Shown here in pieces: positions 11,163-23,200 of a stretch of DNA of 64,000 nucleotides (position 1 is the first letter of the stretch; each line of letters opens with the position of its first letter). The position numbers and the translations under genes were made by a program. Under the pieces are notes generated by a model. The model had not been told where the DNA came from. It saw only the letters and a list, made by a program, of their open reading frames with translations, and searched no databases. Origin of the DNA: Owenia fusiformis (lineage: Eukaryota > Annelida > Polychaeta > Sabellida > Oweniidae); assembly GCA_903813345.2 (NCBI GenBank), contig CAIIXF020000006.1, forward strand, positions 25,551,936-25,615,935, written 5' to 3'.

Positions 11163-14100
11163 CTATTCAATGCCAATAAGTTCAACTTCAAACGTCAGTG
11201 TTGCATTTCCAGGAATTCTGTGTCTGAGTTAAGAAAAAGGAATATTTTTGGTAAAGATTAAAAGGTGGATTGAAGGAATATATTTGGTAAAGATTAAAAG
11301 GTAGATTGGATCGAGTGGATTGGATTCATGTAAAAGGTGGATTGGATTGGCTATCTTCAAAATATGGATATTCCTTTAAAAATCTATTGAGCTCCGGGTC
11401 CCTCTCGGAAGATTGTTGCTCTCCTCACTTCCACAATGTCAAATAATAGATGTAATATTATTTTGCATGGGTGGGCTAGAAGGGTGATCTGGTACCTGCT
11501 TTTTGATACATAATTTTATTTTCATTCCAAGGGTAATCTTAGACGTTTCATAAATCATAAGGCAGACTGGTTTGAAGATCCATATCATCTGTTTTCAATC
11601 CAAACTGAACATAGCAGAAATGTTTTGCGAACATCCACACATCAATTTGAATGACAGCTTTTGTCTACAGATCTATGATTTTATGTCTTACAAAAGTTGA
11701 TTTACAAGGGAAAGTAGTTAAATGAGTATCCATGAACTGATTGGAGTACATATTTGTGGTTGCTTTGTTCTGATTTTTCAAAGGGACCTGTAATACTGTA
11801 GAGGAAAATTGCTTAGAGGGAGATTGACAGAAAAAAATTCATAAGGAATTCCATATTTTGAAGATTCCCGATCCAATCCACCTTTTACATGAATCCAATC
11901 CCCTTGATCCAATCCACCTTTTAATCTCTACCATGTATTTAGCTAATGTTACAGCCTTTAATAAATATACATAATATCATGTGATACAGAATATTGAATT
12001 ATAATGTGGCATAGTCTGACATTAATATAAAACCCACTTCACACAGTGACATGTATAATACGAGGCATTAACATACAAACTCTGAGCACCATCCACAAAA
12101 AAGTTGGAGACTAGGTATAAAATTTGTATTCAATGGTAGGAAAATCATATTTTCAATGAAACATCAAAGAAAACTAACACTCAACCAGCACTTCCAATTT
12201 ATCAAGACAGCAGAAGCAATAAAAGCTATACTTTAAATCAATTTCTTTTCAAAAGGATACTTTGAGGCCTCAAGACCTCGTTTTCCATAAGCCCACACTG
12301 GTTCAATCTCTAGCTCCGCCTTTTCTCCAATACTCATCGTCTTGATGCCCTCATCCCACTAAAACAAAACAATGCTGTCAATATTAGACCTTGATATGCC
12401 AAAAATAAAGAATGACTCTATCAGAATTAGACCAACGGTCTTATAAATATATGAGACCCTTGGCATTAATAATAAGTGGCATATATTTTTATTAATATTA
12501 GACCTATGGTGGTAACAATATCAGGCATATGATTCAATAAATATTAGATAAATGAATTTCATAAATTAATGTCAACAAATAATGAAGAAATAATTTGTAG
12601 TTTTGCATGTTTTATTTATCATGGTTTCAAATTAAGATCAACTATACTACACTGATGGTCTCATCAATATAAGCCCCATGGTTGTGTAAATGTGAGACCT
12701 ATTTTCTTATCAATATTAGACCTATGGTCTAATAAATTTAACACCCATGGTTTCATCAATATTAGATGCATGATCTTGTCAATATTAGACCCACAGCCAG
12801 ATTAAAATTAGACCTTATCAATATCTGCAATAAAAATTGGGAACATCTTCATATATAAATATAGCAAAAATACAAGCCACTTTTTCAATAATCAATCAGC
12901 TATCTTAACGGGTCACTGTGGATGAATGCTTATGGGGACATGTTTCAAAATCTAAAATGGAGGGAAATAGAGGAGGATACAAGTTGCCTATTTGTACAGG
13001 ATTACAAGAAAACCTGACGCTACATTCATATTACCATGGAATAAGCATGAAAAGAGAGGAATGTAGCCTACCCCTCTAATGACTAATCCTACTCCAAGCT
13101 TGAACTTCAATGGCTGGGCCTTCATCTTTCCTTTCCTTCCTGAAATGAGAATCAATTTTAAGATATTGTCTGAAATGAGAATCAATTGCCTGAAATGAGA
13201 ATCAATTTTAAGATATTGCCTGAAATGAGAATCAATTGCCTGAAATGAGAATCAATTTTAAGATATTGCCTGAAATGAGAATCAATTTTAAGATATTGCC
13301 TGAAATGAGAATCATTTTTAAGATATTTTATTTCAGCGTCCCAAGGATTTCATTAGCAGCAGACAACAGGCGATTTTCACCAGTGGTTTTCACAAAACCG
13401 CCGGTTGTTTTAGGGGACTTTTAAACTTTTCCATGTTAAATTTGTCATTTCCATTTTAGCCTGTTATGAGGAATTCAACCTTTGGTGCCTGTTACATTGT
13501 ATATGTCACCAGGAAAAATGATTAATACATTGTTAATGGTACATTATGGCATATTTTTTTGATCTTAAAGTAGTTGAATTTATTGATGTTAATGCTAAAA
13601 AGTTTGGATCCAGTTAGTGCTAAGACGTTCTGGTGCCATGAGAGTCAAAATGACATTCAAAATATGAACATTATGTGACTTAAGTGAGAAATTGGGTTCT
13701 TTTATACCATATAGCAGCATTGGCAAATAAATGTAATATGTATATGCTTTGGCATTCCACAGAGATTGACTAGAGAGTATTTGAAGATTGATAAATTCTC
13801 ACCAGGTTTGACCTGAGTGTTGCTATCAAAAACTGTTCCATCAGCCAGTTTGCCAGTGTAGTAGACAAGGACCTGGTCCCCTTTCTTGGGAAAGTCCTTC
13901 TTATTGCCTTTTTTAATGGTCCTCTTTTTAAAGTGGATAACACCCTACAAAAAACAAGGCACATGGTCAACAATATGGCATCTAAAAATAACCACCTTAC
14001 ATTTTATCATTTAACAAAGTTCAAACTGACACCAAAGGCCAAGTTTTAGCCTTGCTCCAAGATTTCCCACCCCCTCATTCCAGGGTCTTGAAGCAAGACT

Positions 14101-16870
14101 AGCAAAGTTTAGGCAGAGTAAACTTACATCGTCTTTAGCTGCAGCTTCTGTGGATGCATCTTTGATATCTAAAGATTCAGTCTTCTCTACAACTTTCTTC
14201 ATTTCTTCCTCCTCTTCACCCTCCTTCTTAAATGACTAAAAAAGTGTTTTTTATTAAAATATGGTTGTCTTGAAAAATAATGTTTTGGAATCTACTTTTA
14301 AAGAGGACATCCTCTGAATGCATCTGATACTTAGTGTTTCAAGATGATCAAGATAAGTTTCCATTTCCTAAATTTTTTTTGCAATACAATTACAAGGCAT
14401 TAACATGCAAAATGTCAATGAATATAACTAAACAATATGTCACCACTTCTGGGGGACAGATGAAAAGCATTATAGTTACAATACCTCAGAATGTAGTTAG
14501 CTTATCATTACTATAGAACGCATTTAATTCAAGCATATCACTTTCACCAATTCAGAATTTCATAGTATTTGACATCATGTTGAATTCCTGTACGCTTTTA
14601 AAAATCAACAATATGTGATATATAAGATTCAAGAATAAGAATGAGTGAACATAGCACACATAAACAAGGCATTAACATGCTAATTGTCACCACCTACCAT
14701 TTGTTACAGATGCCGACCACCAACCACTGACCGCAAAACACCATACCCACAAAAGTTAGAGACTATAACAATATATCACCACTTTGGTGGTACATAACAA
14801 CATATTTTACAGTATAGTAAAATAGTTATTACTATTGTAATAACTGGAGATTTTTAACAACTGAGTACTGTACTTAATTTGGTGCTACTTATTTTGGCAG
14901 ATTTGCTGTTTTGAACATTTGGCGGCTTATTTGGCAAACTTGCAATATTGAAATGTATATACTATAAATATTTATGATTGAAATATTGAATCTGGTGGCT
15001 GTTTAATTTGGTGGATCCGCCGAATTATAATGGCTGCCAAATTAAGAAGAAGTACAGTATGCTTTTAGAATTTAAAAGTACCTTGGTTTCATAAAGGGCA
15101 TTGTAGTCTTCAATTAGTGCATCCTTTGTTTTGCTTTTGTTGACATTTTTAACAGCACCTTTTAACTTGTGTTCTAGTAGGAACTGAAAGAAAAGAAAAT
15201 ATAACAAACAATTTATAGCATTGTAAGTTGAACACAAAAAGTACCTCTAAAAATTAGGGGTGGGACGGATAACCGAAATACCGAAAAACCGCGGTTCATA
15301 GCCTTCGGATCGGTTTTCGGATCACGGCCCTACTTTCGGATCAGCTTTTCGGATCGTTTTCGGATTAATATTTCATTGGTCAAGTATCAATAAAACAGTT
15401 AAAAACACTGTTTTACAGCAACATTTTTGATATTCCTAGTCCCTACCTTGTCTGTCTTGTCTGTTGCTAGCTCACTCGTTTACTAGATTCGTTTCGTATC
15501 CGCGTATTCGTATCCCTCGGTAATCAATCATGTGGTCCCTGGTACTATATTCTTTAGTCGTGTATTCTAAATAATATGTATTTTTCATGAAATACTATAA
15601 CATAAAATTCCATCTATACATCGGTCCCGAGTGAAAGGGTCTTCTCGACGGCTGGTGACATTGTAACAGCCCAAAGGGCCCAATTGAAACCAGAAGCAGT
15701 GGGCATATTAGTTTTTCTAAAGAAAAACATGAAAGTGTAAACTCACTAAACTTACACAATTATGACTTCCTCTGTAAAAAACGCATCACAGAATAAAGGT
15801 TTCTACAAGCATAAATTAGTTATTTTATTGGTTGTATTAAAAGAAAGTGACAGTCAGCAGTGAAGTCAGAGACAAAGCAGCTAATCATGTCAATCAATAC
15901 AAATCCTTAAAATGAATGAACCGAACCGAAAAAACCGAACCGAGGGCTGATGATCCGAAAAACCGAACCGACCGAAACGAAACGAACCGTCCCATCCCTA
16001 CTAAAAATGTTCCAGTTTCATTGTTCCATGAGGCATTTCACTTATAGAAGTTAATTGAACATTAAGTCAATTAGTCCTGGGACTCTGAAGTGTTCCACTT
16101 CTACTTTACAGGTTTCACTGTTAGTTTCCAGAATGAAGGACATTGCAGGTGACAAAAAATTAGCATGAATTAAAGCGCTTACCTCTTAAATATTCAAGTT
16201 ACTTTTTTTTTAAAGAAATTATTTTTATCAACAATTTCTAGAAGTTTTTGCAACATTTCTGACAGAAATCCTTAAAAAAAGTTTCAATATCAGTTATCTT
16301 TTTCAGATATTGTATTCTCTGTAATTAGCACCCACCCCCTAAGCAGTATGATATATAAACATTATGTGAGTGCATGCAATAAAATAATCGAATACAGTAA
16401 AACCTGTCTTATCTGACATTACTGGAACAAGGCAAAAGTGATTTGATTGACAACTGTTCACATTTCAAGTTTTTTCTTAACATGGAAGTCTATGGCAGAT
16501 TACATAAACAAGGCATTAACATGCAAAATGTCCCCACCTGCCATTTCTTACAGATGTTGACTGCCAAACACTGAGCGCCGAATGATCTACACTGGCCATA
16601 AAAACTGGAGACTATAACAATATGTCAACACTTCTAAAAAATGGGACCAGATGTAAAAATGGGACCAGAAAAAGTGTTCATATTGAGAGATGTTCAGATT
16701 AGAGAGGTGCTTGGATATACAGGTTCCACTGTTTATTGTTAAATAGAATGATTAAGGTTTCTACTTACAGCTCCTGTGGCATTTTCTTGAAGCCATATAA
16801 TCATTTCTTTCTTGCCAACTTTTTCTCCAATGAGATCATCATCTGTCCATGGCCGTGCTGGTTCTGTCAT
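11163..16870 (-). CDS. FKBP3: FKBP3-like nuclear peptidyl-prolyl isomerase
   Basis: Seven coding exons in transcript order: 16870-16769, 15183-15082, 14235-14128, 13944-13803, 13139-13072, 12358-12261, 11223-11163. They join in frame to 226 residues (human FKBP25 has 224). The product catalyses cis-trans isomerisation of prolyl bonds and, by family, binds nucleic acid in the nucleus. The first 70 residues form the family's N-terminal helical bundle, with HKLKGAVKNVNKSKTKD and YNALYETK as signature blocks. A Lys/Glu-rich linker follows. The C-terminal FK506-binding domain has PKKGDQVLVYYTGKL, DGTVFDS, KLGVGLVIRGWDEG, EIEPVWAYGKRG and IPGNATLTFEVELIGIE. The start MTEPARPWT is the only ATG at the right distance. 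The intron before exon 5 holds a minisatellite that repeats the acceptor; intron 6 holds a foldback element. Confidence 0.95.
11240..11935. mobile_element. Foldback element in FKBP3 intron 6
   Basis: Left arm (about 11240-11380) and right arm (about 11846-11935) are inverted copies rich in aaaggtggattggat / atccaatccacctttt, including catgtaaaaggtggattgg and its complement. The left arm is itself tandemly duplicated. The spacer is non-coding. Confidence 0.65.
12375..12830. repeat. Degenerate tandem array of atattagacc motifs
   Basis: At least eight imperfect occurrences of atattagacc(t/c)(a/t)tgg, spaced roughly 30-60 bp, in FKBP3 intron 5. Probably an old minisatellite. Confidence 0.6.
13141..13326. 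repeat. 30/20-bp minisatellite carrying FKBP3 acceptor
   Basis: Seven units starting tgaaatgagaatca at 13141, 13171, 13191, 13221, 13241, 13271 and 13301; spacings are 30 or 20 bp. On the minus strand each unit reads ttctcatttcag, a 3-prime splice site. The copy nearest the exon is the real acceptor of FKBP3 exon 5 (exon starts at 13139); the other six lie upstream in the intron. Confidence 0.9.
14665..14800 (+). repeat. 150-bp dispersed family, copy 4
   Basis: Forward copy: acaaggcattaacatgc, caccacctaccatttgttac, then gagactataacaatatatca. A short internally deleted copy lies at 14391-14460. Both are in FKBP3 intron 2. Confidence 0.65.
15255..16000. mobile_element. Deletion derivative of hAT transposon
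   Basis: Ends are taggggtgggacgg and ccgtcccatcccta. The perfect 8-bp target duplication ctaaaaat stands at 15247-15254 and 16001-16008. Subterminal regions are dense in ccgaa/ttcgg motifs. Inside, 15618-15740 encodes only the last 40 residues of a hAT transposase. Located in FKBP3 intron 1. Confidence 0.9.
15618..15740 (+). pseudogene. hAT transposase C-terminal fragment
   Basis: An open stretch reading VPSERVFSTAGDIVTAQR and then LKPEAVGILVFLKKNM before a stop. This is the end of the hAT dimerisation domain as found in ZBED1-type transposases. The catalytic RNase H-like core and the BED finger are absent, so it is a relic carried by the 15255-16000 element. Confidence 0.85.
16395..16731. 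mobile_element. Tigger/pogo-like MITE with nested repeat
   Basis: Starts cagtaaaacctgtcttatc after TA and ends caggttccactg. A 150-bp family copy (16507-16640) has inserted within it. Related fragments occur near 4850, 19446, 24100, 30340, 41453 and 56700. Superfamily assignment rests only on the TIR and TA target site. Confidence 0.6.
16507..16640 (+). repeat. 150-bp dispersed family, copy 5
   Basis: Forward copy: caaggcattaacatgcaaa, cacctgccatttcttacag, then gagactataacaatatgtca. A more diverged copy follows at about 16908-17050. Confidence 0.65.
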
Positions 16871-17236
16871 GTCTACACTTTTTTACTACATAAAACAAGA
16901 ACAGAACAAGACATTAACATGATGAAATATTTTCACATGATTCAAATCATAAGCATATTTACCATTTGTTGCAGATACTAATGTTGAATGCTAAATGCTG
17001 GCACCAAATGTTGTTTATAACTAAATAATAGCTATAACAAAATGTATAACACATTCCCACAAACTATGACTGATAAGTGTCATGACGTGCTAGCGTCAAC
17101 CGTAAATTTGAATTTTAGACCTACCAGGTGTTTGAATATCAAGGATTGTGAGTCTCATACTGCACTGTTTTTCTTCAAACTTGTTCCATTAAAAGCAAAA
17201 CAAAATGCCTTTCTGTTGGTATATTATGCTGTTATA

Positions 17237-17324
17237 GTCCCTCGTTTTAGCTGGTATGGGTCCCCAGCTGTGACAAGCGCTTCTCACAGCTGAGGACCCA
17301 AACGCCGCTAAAAGAAGGGACTCT
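17237..17324. repeat. Hairpin-forming sequence
   Basis: Inverted repeat with outer arms gtccctcgttttagc / gctaaaagaagggac and inner arms gtccccagctgtga / tcacagctgaggac around caagcgcttc. It could be a very small MITE. No Pol III or tRNA features were seen. Confidence 0.6.
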
Positions 17325-17402
17325 GTACAACAACAAAAAATGCACCAACGGAAAGGCATGACAACATTTTACGACCCCAAGATTTCAATTCAATTGTAAG
17401 TA

Positions 17403-17832
17403 CAGACCTGTCAACTTGGGAACACCTAACATGAGTGACTTGGAAATGTTGAACACCTCCCCTCAAAATGTGGACACCTTGGTCCAAATCTGAACACCTT
17501 GATCCAAATTTTGAACACATTGGTTTAAACTTTATTACATCTTGCCAAATTTTGAAAAAAATTCGAACGGAATGCGTGACATATACGTAATTCGCGTGAA
17601 AAGTCTGAATGAAATGCGTACGTTTTTTTTCGGCGTTCGTATTTTTGCTGTGTAGATGAACTTTTTTTGAAATTTTTCTACAGAAATATTTTTGCTTAAC
17701 AATTACCAAGTAAAATGCGTATTTGTGTGACATTTTCTGTCACGCAAAAATAACTGACCAAATCAAAATGCCTTCAAATTCTTCAGCAAATGCGTGACAA
17801 ATACGCAAATTGCGGGACAGTTGACAGGCCTG
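17403..17832. mobile_element. MITE with cagacctgtcaac termini
   Basis: Termini cagacctgtcaac and gttgacaggcctg are inverted repeats. Direct repeat taagta flanks it (17397-17402, 17833-17838). Internal short repeats of gaacacctt / ccaaat are present. Lies between FKBP3 and MFAP1. Confidence 0.65.
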
Positions 17833-20205
17833 TAAGTAGTATTTGAAAGGTGCAAATCGAAGTGTTTTGACAACATTCAGAAGAAAATCTGACTGTAGCA
17901 CAGTCATATAAATCAGACCGTTGTATGCTGTTCTTTGTTTATATATGGATATTTATTCTTCATGATTTTTGGCAATTTTTGACAAAAAATAATAAAAAAT
18001 AATCATCCAAATCAGAACAAACAATAGATGTGTTGTCTATCGATTTTGCTTTAGGACTTAATTGAAAAAGTAATCTATTTCAGTTCATAAATATTTCTGC
18101 AAAAGGAGGACAGTGATATTTTTAGAAAATTTCTAAAAAAACGTGGGCGATAATATGTGAATTAACATTTCAACAGTGAAGTTCGTCATTCATTCAGTGA
18201 TGAAGCAATAATTTTCCATGTAAACATATTTCACATGGATTGATTTTGCTATAATTGTTGTAAAATAGTACTTACCTGATATTAATGTGCCGTTATATGA
18301 GTTTGTCTGACAAAATGTTTTTGCCTGCATGGGAATGTTGAGTAGAGCTAGCAACCAGTAAAAAGTTAAGATTTTTTCGTACAATCTGAAATCACTGAGA
18401 TCATTGTATATGCAATCAATAAAAACGTTGATTTGTGAATTACTAAAATATGTATTTGTCATATATAGGCTGTTTTTCTAATTTAATTGCTTGTATTGTC
18501 ATAACTCAGACCATGAGACATGTAAATGGACAATGGGGGGGGGGGGGGGGGGGGCACAGATATTATGCCAGTAATTTTATGATGGAACAATGAGAAATCC
18601 AAATCACTTTAATTTATTATTTATTTGTTAATTTAAGGTGACAAAACTTCTCTTTTTAAAATTCAGTAAACATTTTGGGCTCTGGGATGCTGATAATTCT
18701 TTATCAAGCATCAAAGTTGCTTTCCATGGTTTTCTGGCCTCTAATTATCTTCCATTCACTTTATATTTATTTTCTGGGGTGAATATCCCAATCTTATTCT
18801 ATTTTAGGATTTCCCCATATTAACTTGTAAACTGATAGTTGTAAGGTAGAAACAGTTACAATTAAAAAAAAATTAGGCCGATTGTTTTTCTGTTTTCCCC
18901 ATTGTGATTTTTCAATCTGGGCCATTCTGGGACTCATGGCTTTCTATTCTTGCCATGTGTACAGATAGCCCAAGTTTTTTCTGACCAATTTGATTTTACC
19001 TTGGACCTCTAATAAAGAGTCACCTTTCAATCTGTTCTGTTATTGAATTAAAGCACACATGTAACTTTCTAACTCTGGACATGGGCTTTCAAGAGAGGCC
19101 CGAAATGAATTTACAAAAAAGTTATTTAATAAGCAATGTCAATCACTGAAATATATAATAAAACACTTATATTCAGTTTTTATAAAATTTATTCTTTTTA
19201 TATCATAATCAAATATTGTAGTTTGACAACATGATCAAAGTACAATTAATTATTGTTGTATGTTTACCTTCCTGACAAACATATCAATATTTGCCAATGC
19301 TTTTATTGTAGCCAGCTTTTATCAGATTATTGTGTAAAAGCATAAACTTTTTTGTTACTGAAGAGGGCAAATGGATATCTTAAGTTGAAATTCTCTTTTT
19401 GGCTTAATTGATAATGTTTACTCATCCAATTGTTTTACTATACACTTGTATACAGTGAAACCTGTCTTATCCAATAGCTACTGGAAATAGCCAAAAGAAT
19501 ACGGATAGGCTGGTAATCACATTTTGAGTTTTTTAACATGAATATCCATGGCAGATTCAAAAATGGAACAAGAAAATGTATTCACATTGAGAGATGTTCA
19601 GATGTTCAGATGTACAGATGTTCAGATGTTCAGATGTACAGATGTTCAGATGTACAGGTGAGATCAGATCACCCAAACAAAATCACTGCATAGCCTTCTC
19701 CAAAATGGAGACTTGATGCAATGTTTGAGAGAAAAATTGGCTGATGGTACAAACTAATTATAGCTCAAAAGTACTGACATAATCCTAAATAAATGTCTTC
19801 TTAAACTATTTATATTAAGAAATAGTCCATAATGGCAATTCATTTCAAGTCTCTTTAAATTAAAATTTAGAATGTGGACTTTTATGATTTTCCACTATTG
19901 TCACTAGCATCTCTTGTTGACCTCTTGCAATGACTATTCATACATGTTTCCCTGATAAATCGCCAATAGCGTGATTTTTCCAAAATCATAAATCTGTGTT
20001 GCACATTTCAGGTCCAAGTTACTCAGAACATGCACACATTTAGTATGAATTTACATTTTTTAAAATACAATACTGTAAAACATACTGAATTCACCTTGTA
20101 CAAGTTCACATATCTTTACATCACTGTACATATTAATAGCAAAATTCAAGACCAGGTGAACAAATTTGTTTTACAGTACATGTATGATGAGACCATAATT
20201 TTTAA
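17833..20205. other. Intergenic region between FKBP3 and MFAP1
   Basis: AT-rich. It contains a 20-G homopolymer at 18535-18554, a Tigger-like fragment from about 19446 (cagtgaaacctgtcttatc) and a small minisatellite of agatgttcagatgtac units at 19597-19658. No gene is supported; the ORFs here are short and uncharacteristic. Confidence 0.5.
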
Positions 20206-23200
20206 TCATTTTTGTTGTTTCACCGCAGGTCTTTCAAAGTTTTGTTTCATTCCACCACCCTTTCCAGTGTGGAATTTGAGATTTTGCACAGTGTCACTGG
20301 CCCAAGGGCTCTCAAAGGAAGTTGTGTCTTGGTCGACGAGATGAGTATATTTAGTTCTGCCTGATCTACCAAAGTTTTTAACCTGAAAATAAAGCAAGTA
20401 AATTATTGTACTAATTGTTAGAAATTATGATAATTACGTAAGTAGTTTGAACTGTTAAGTAGTCAGAATTAAACTTCTTTTATTTTATTTAAGTGGTATA
20501 TCAAATCCATTGGATTTATCTTCAATGGGTTGATGTATTAATTGTTTTATTGTATTTGAGACTCTTTATCCAAAAGTACATGTAGCTTAACACAGGAACT
20601 TTCCAATTGTACCACCCTTACAACATCGAGCTACAAAAGTGGACTCGTAAGGCAATTTCAAATTCAAATTATCAATGACTTCTTACTTATAGCCTGTTCG
20701 GTGTCAATGTCAAATTCAAAAGCTATGGTATATAAGCTATGATAATCTTAAATCAACTTTGAGTGCCCTTGAAATCGTGTATAATTAGGCTGGTATATCT
20801 TTTCTTTTGATCCCTCCCAAAGCCCCTTACTCAGATATCCAAGTGAAAACTGATTGAGGTCTTACCTGCATGACTTTCGGAAGGATAGTTTTATCAAAGT
20901 GGTCTTCCAATGTTGCGGAGGATGCATCTCTCTTGAAGACATCTTCTTCTTTGTCCTAGAAAATATAGTACAGGGTGTTCAATAAGAACAGAAAATTTTT
21001 TTTTGGTTTTATTTCTTTGTCCTAGAAAATAGAGTTAAGGGTGTACAATAAGTACTGATAAACATTTTTGGGTTGTATAAAATATAGTACAGGGTGTTCA
21101 ATAAGTACTGATAATGAATTATGGCACAATTCTCAAAATATAATCCTGGTTATATACATATTGTTCTTTTCTTTCTCAGCTGGGTGTAAAGTACTGACTC
21201 AGTAATATCCAACGACCCAACCTCTGAGCAATATACAGGGTGGGTCACAATTATCATATATTTCATTTATATGACTGAAAAATTCCTCCTCATCCAAGGG
21301 CTATATGTTAAAAGTTGTTGCAGGGATTTTTCAAGTAGAGACAAAAAAAAGCCCTGGATCTACAGCCTCTTTTCGATAAAATCAGAATGACATATTCTCC
21401 TTACCAAGAAGAAGGCCCCTCTGTGGTAATATTTCTGCAGAAATTTATATTTCCCTTTAGCTGCTTTGTTAGTGACGACTTTAGGATTGTTACGTAACTC
21501 TGCACGTCTTTCTTCCTCTGTCATGCTGTGCATTCGGTCCAGCTCTTGCTTCTCTTTTTCAATACTACAAAATGGAATCATTATGTGATTACCCTTTAAC
21601 ATAATATAAAGCCACATAACTACAAGTTCATGTGCATGATAACCATCAGTAATTTTTATTCGTAAGACAAAAAAAATACCAATGAATTGTGAAGATAAAC
21701 ACAGTAAATTGTTAAATGAAATTAATAATATTCAAAAATTCTTTAACTTACGCTTCTCGTTCATCACGATCACGCTTGATACGTTTCAGTTCTCGTATCT
21801 TCCAGGCTTCGTATTCCTCTTCGTCATCTTGCTCATCAGCACTATCCAGTGCGTCACAAAGATCTTGCACTGATCTGGTCTCCTCGTGAGCCTTCCTGGC
21901 CTCTTCTTCAACAATCTAAACACAATATATAAATGATATTATTTTATGAGTGTTTCTTACTTCCAACCACCGGTCGCCAACCAACGTTACAAAAAAAACG
22001 GAGACCATAACAATAACTTTTGATGGTGACATGAAAATCATGATATATTCGGGAAACAAACCCCCAACTGATATTTCACGTTCAAACACCCAAATTCTTA
22101 CCTTAAGTGTATGTCTCCTCCTTTCTTCTGCTAATTTTTTAGTTTCCAACTCTAATTCTTTTTGCCTGAGGGCCTCTTTTTCTCTCTCTTGGACAGTTAT
22201 ACGATCTTTCCTAGAATCCAACACACGTATTGTAACATACATGTATTACATGCATTGTTACATAAATATGTAACAATAAATAGACTGATGTAAACACAAA
22301 ATTCAATGAATACAGACAAAGTGTTGTTTTGAAGTTGATGAGGGGATGTGACTTCTCAGACTTGAAGAGAAAATAAGTGGATTTTCAGAAAGAAACAGTG
22401 CTACATGAAAAAATTCTTGATAAAGAAATTTAAGCTTTTCTTTTTTAACTTTGGTACCAACTACATGTACAAGTTTTGCCAATTCTCGAGTTATGTATTG
22501 GTTTTGGTTGCCATGCTAACTTTTTGTCAAGGTACTATCGCCAATCTTTGAGAATCAAGCTCTCAAAGTTATACAAATGCAGTTGCACAAATACATCTAC
22601 TAATAAATCAACTTACTTCCTAACAAAAACTGGCTTTAATCTGAGACCAGTATCTTCCTCCTCTGAGTCTGTATATTCTTCATATTCTGATGATTCTTCA
22701 GCCTCATCACTTTCGTCGCCAGATTTCTCATCTTCAACGTCCATCAGTTCTTCCTCTTCTTGTTTCTGTAGCGCTCTCTGTCGGAGCATCATTCTTCTTT
22801 GTTCAATTTCCTAGAACATCAAAATATGACAATATTAGGCTGAACTAAATACAATATCTAGTATAAGATTTCATTGATAAGTTCTTCCTAAGCTACAGTC
22901 AAATTCTACAAACAGCTAAATCACCATACAAACCTCATATAAACCTTCAAGAAGGTCATAAATATCAATATTTATTAAAAATTATAATAATTAATATTAA
23001 CCAATAGATAGATGATCATACATTATTTTTAGTATTACGTGTATTCTTTATACTTGACCAAAGAATATTTAGAATAACAAAAGGAGTTTTATATAAGAGG
23101 GAGCCTTATTATTTTGACCACGAGCATCCCTTAGGAACATTTCTCACATCTTCATCTAATTCCTCTTCTTCCTCACTGGACTCTTCCATATCTTCTTTCT

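Noticed and set aside
17308-17733. 141-codon minus-strand ORF
   Set aside because: Most of it lies in the MITE at 17403-17832; composition is not protein-like and no family was recognised.
18535-18554. 20-G run as regulatory quadruplex
   Set aside because: A lone homopolymer in intergenic DNA; similar G-runs occur inside MITEs, so no function is supported.
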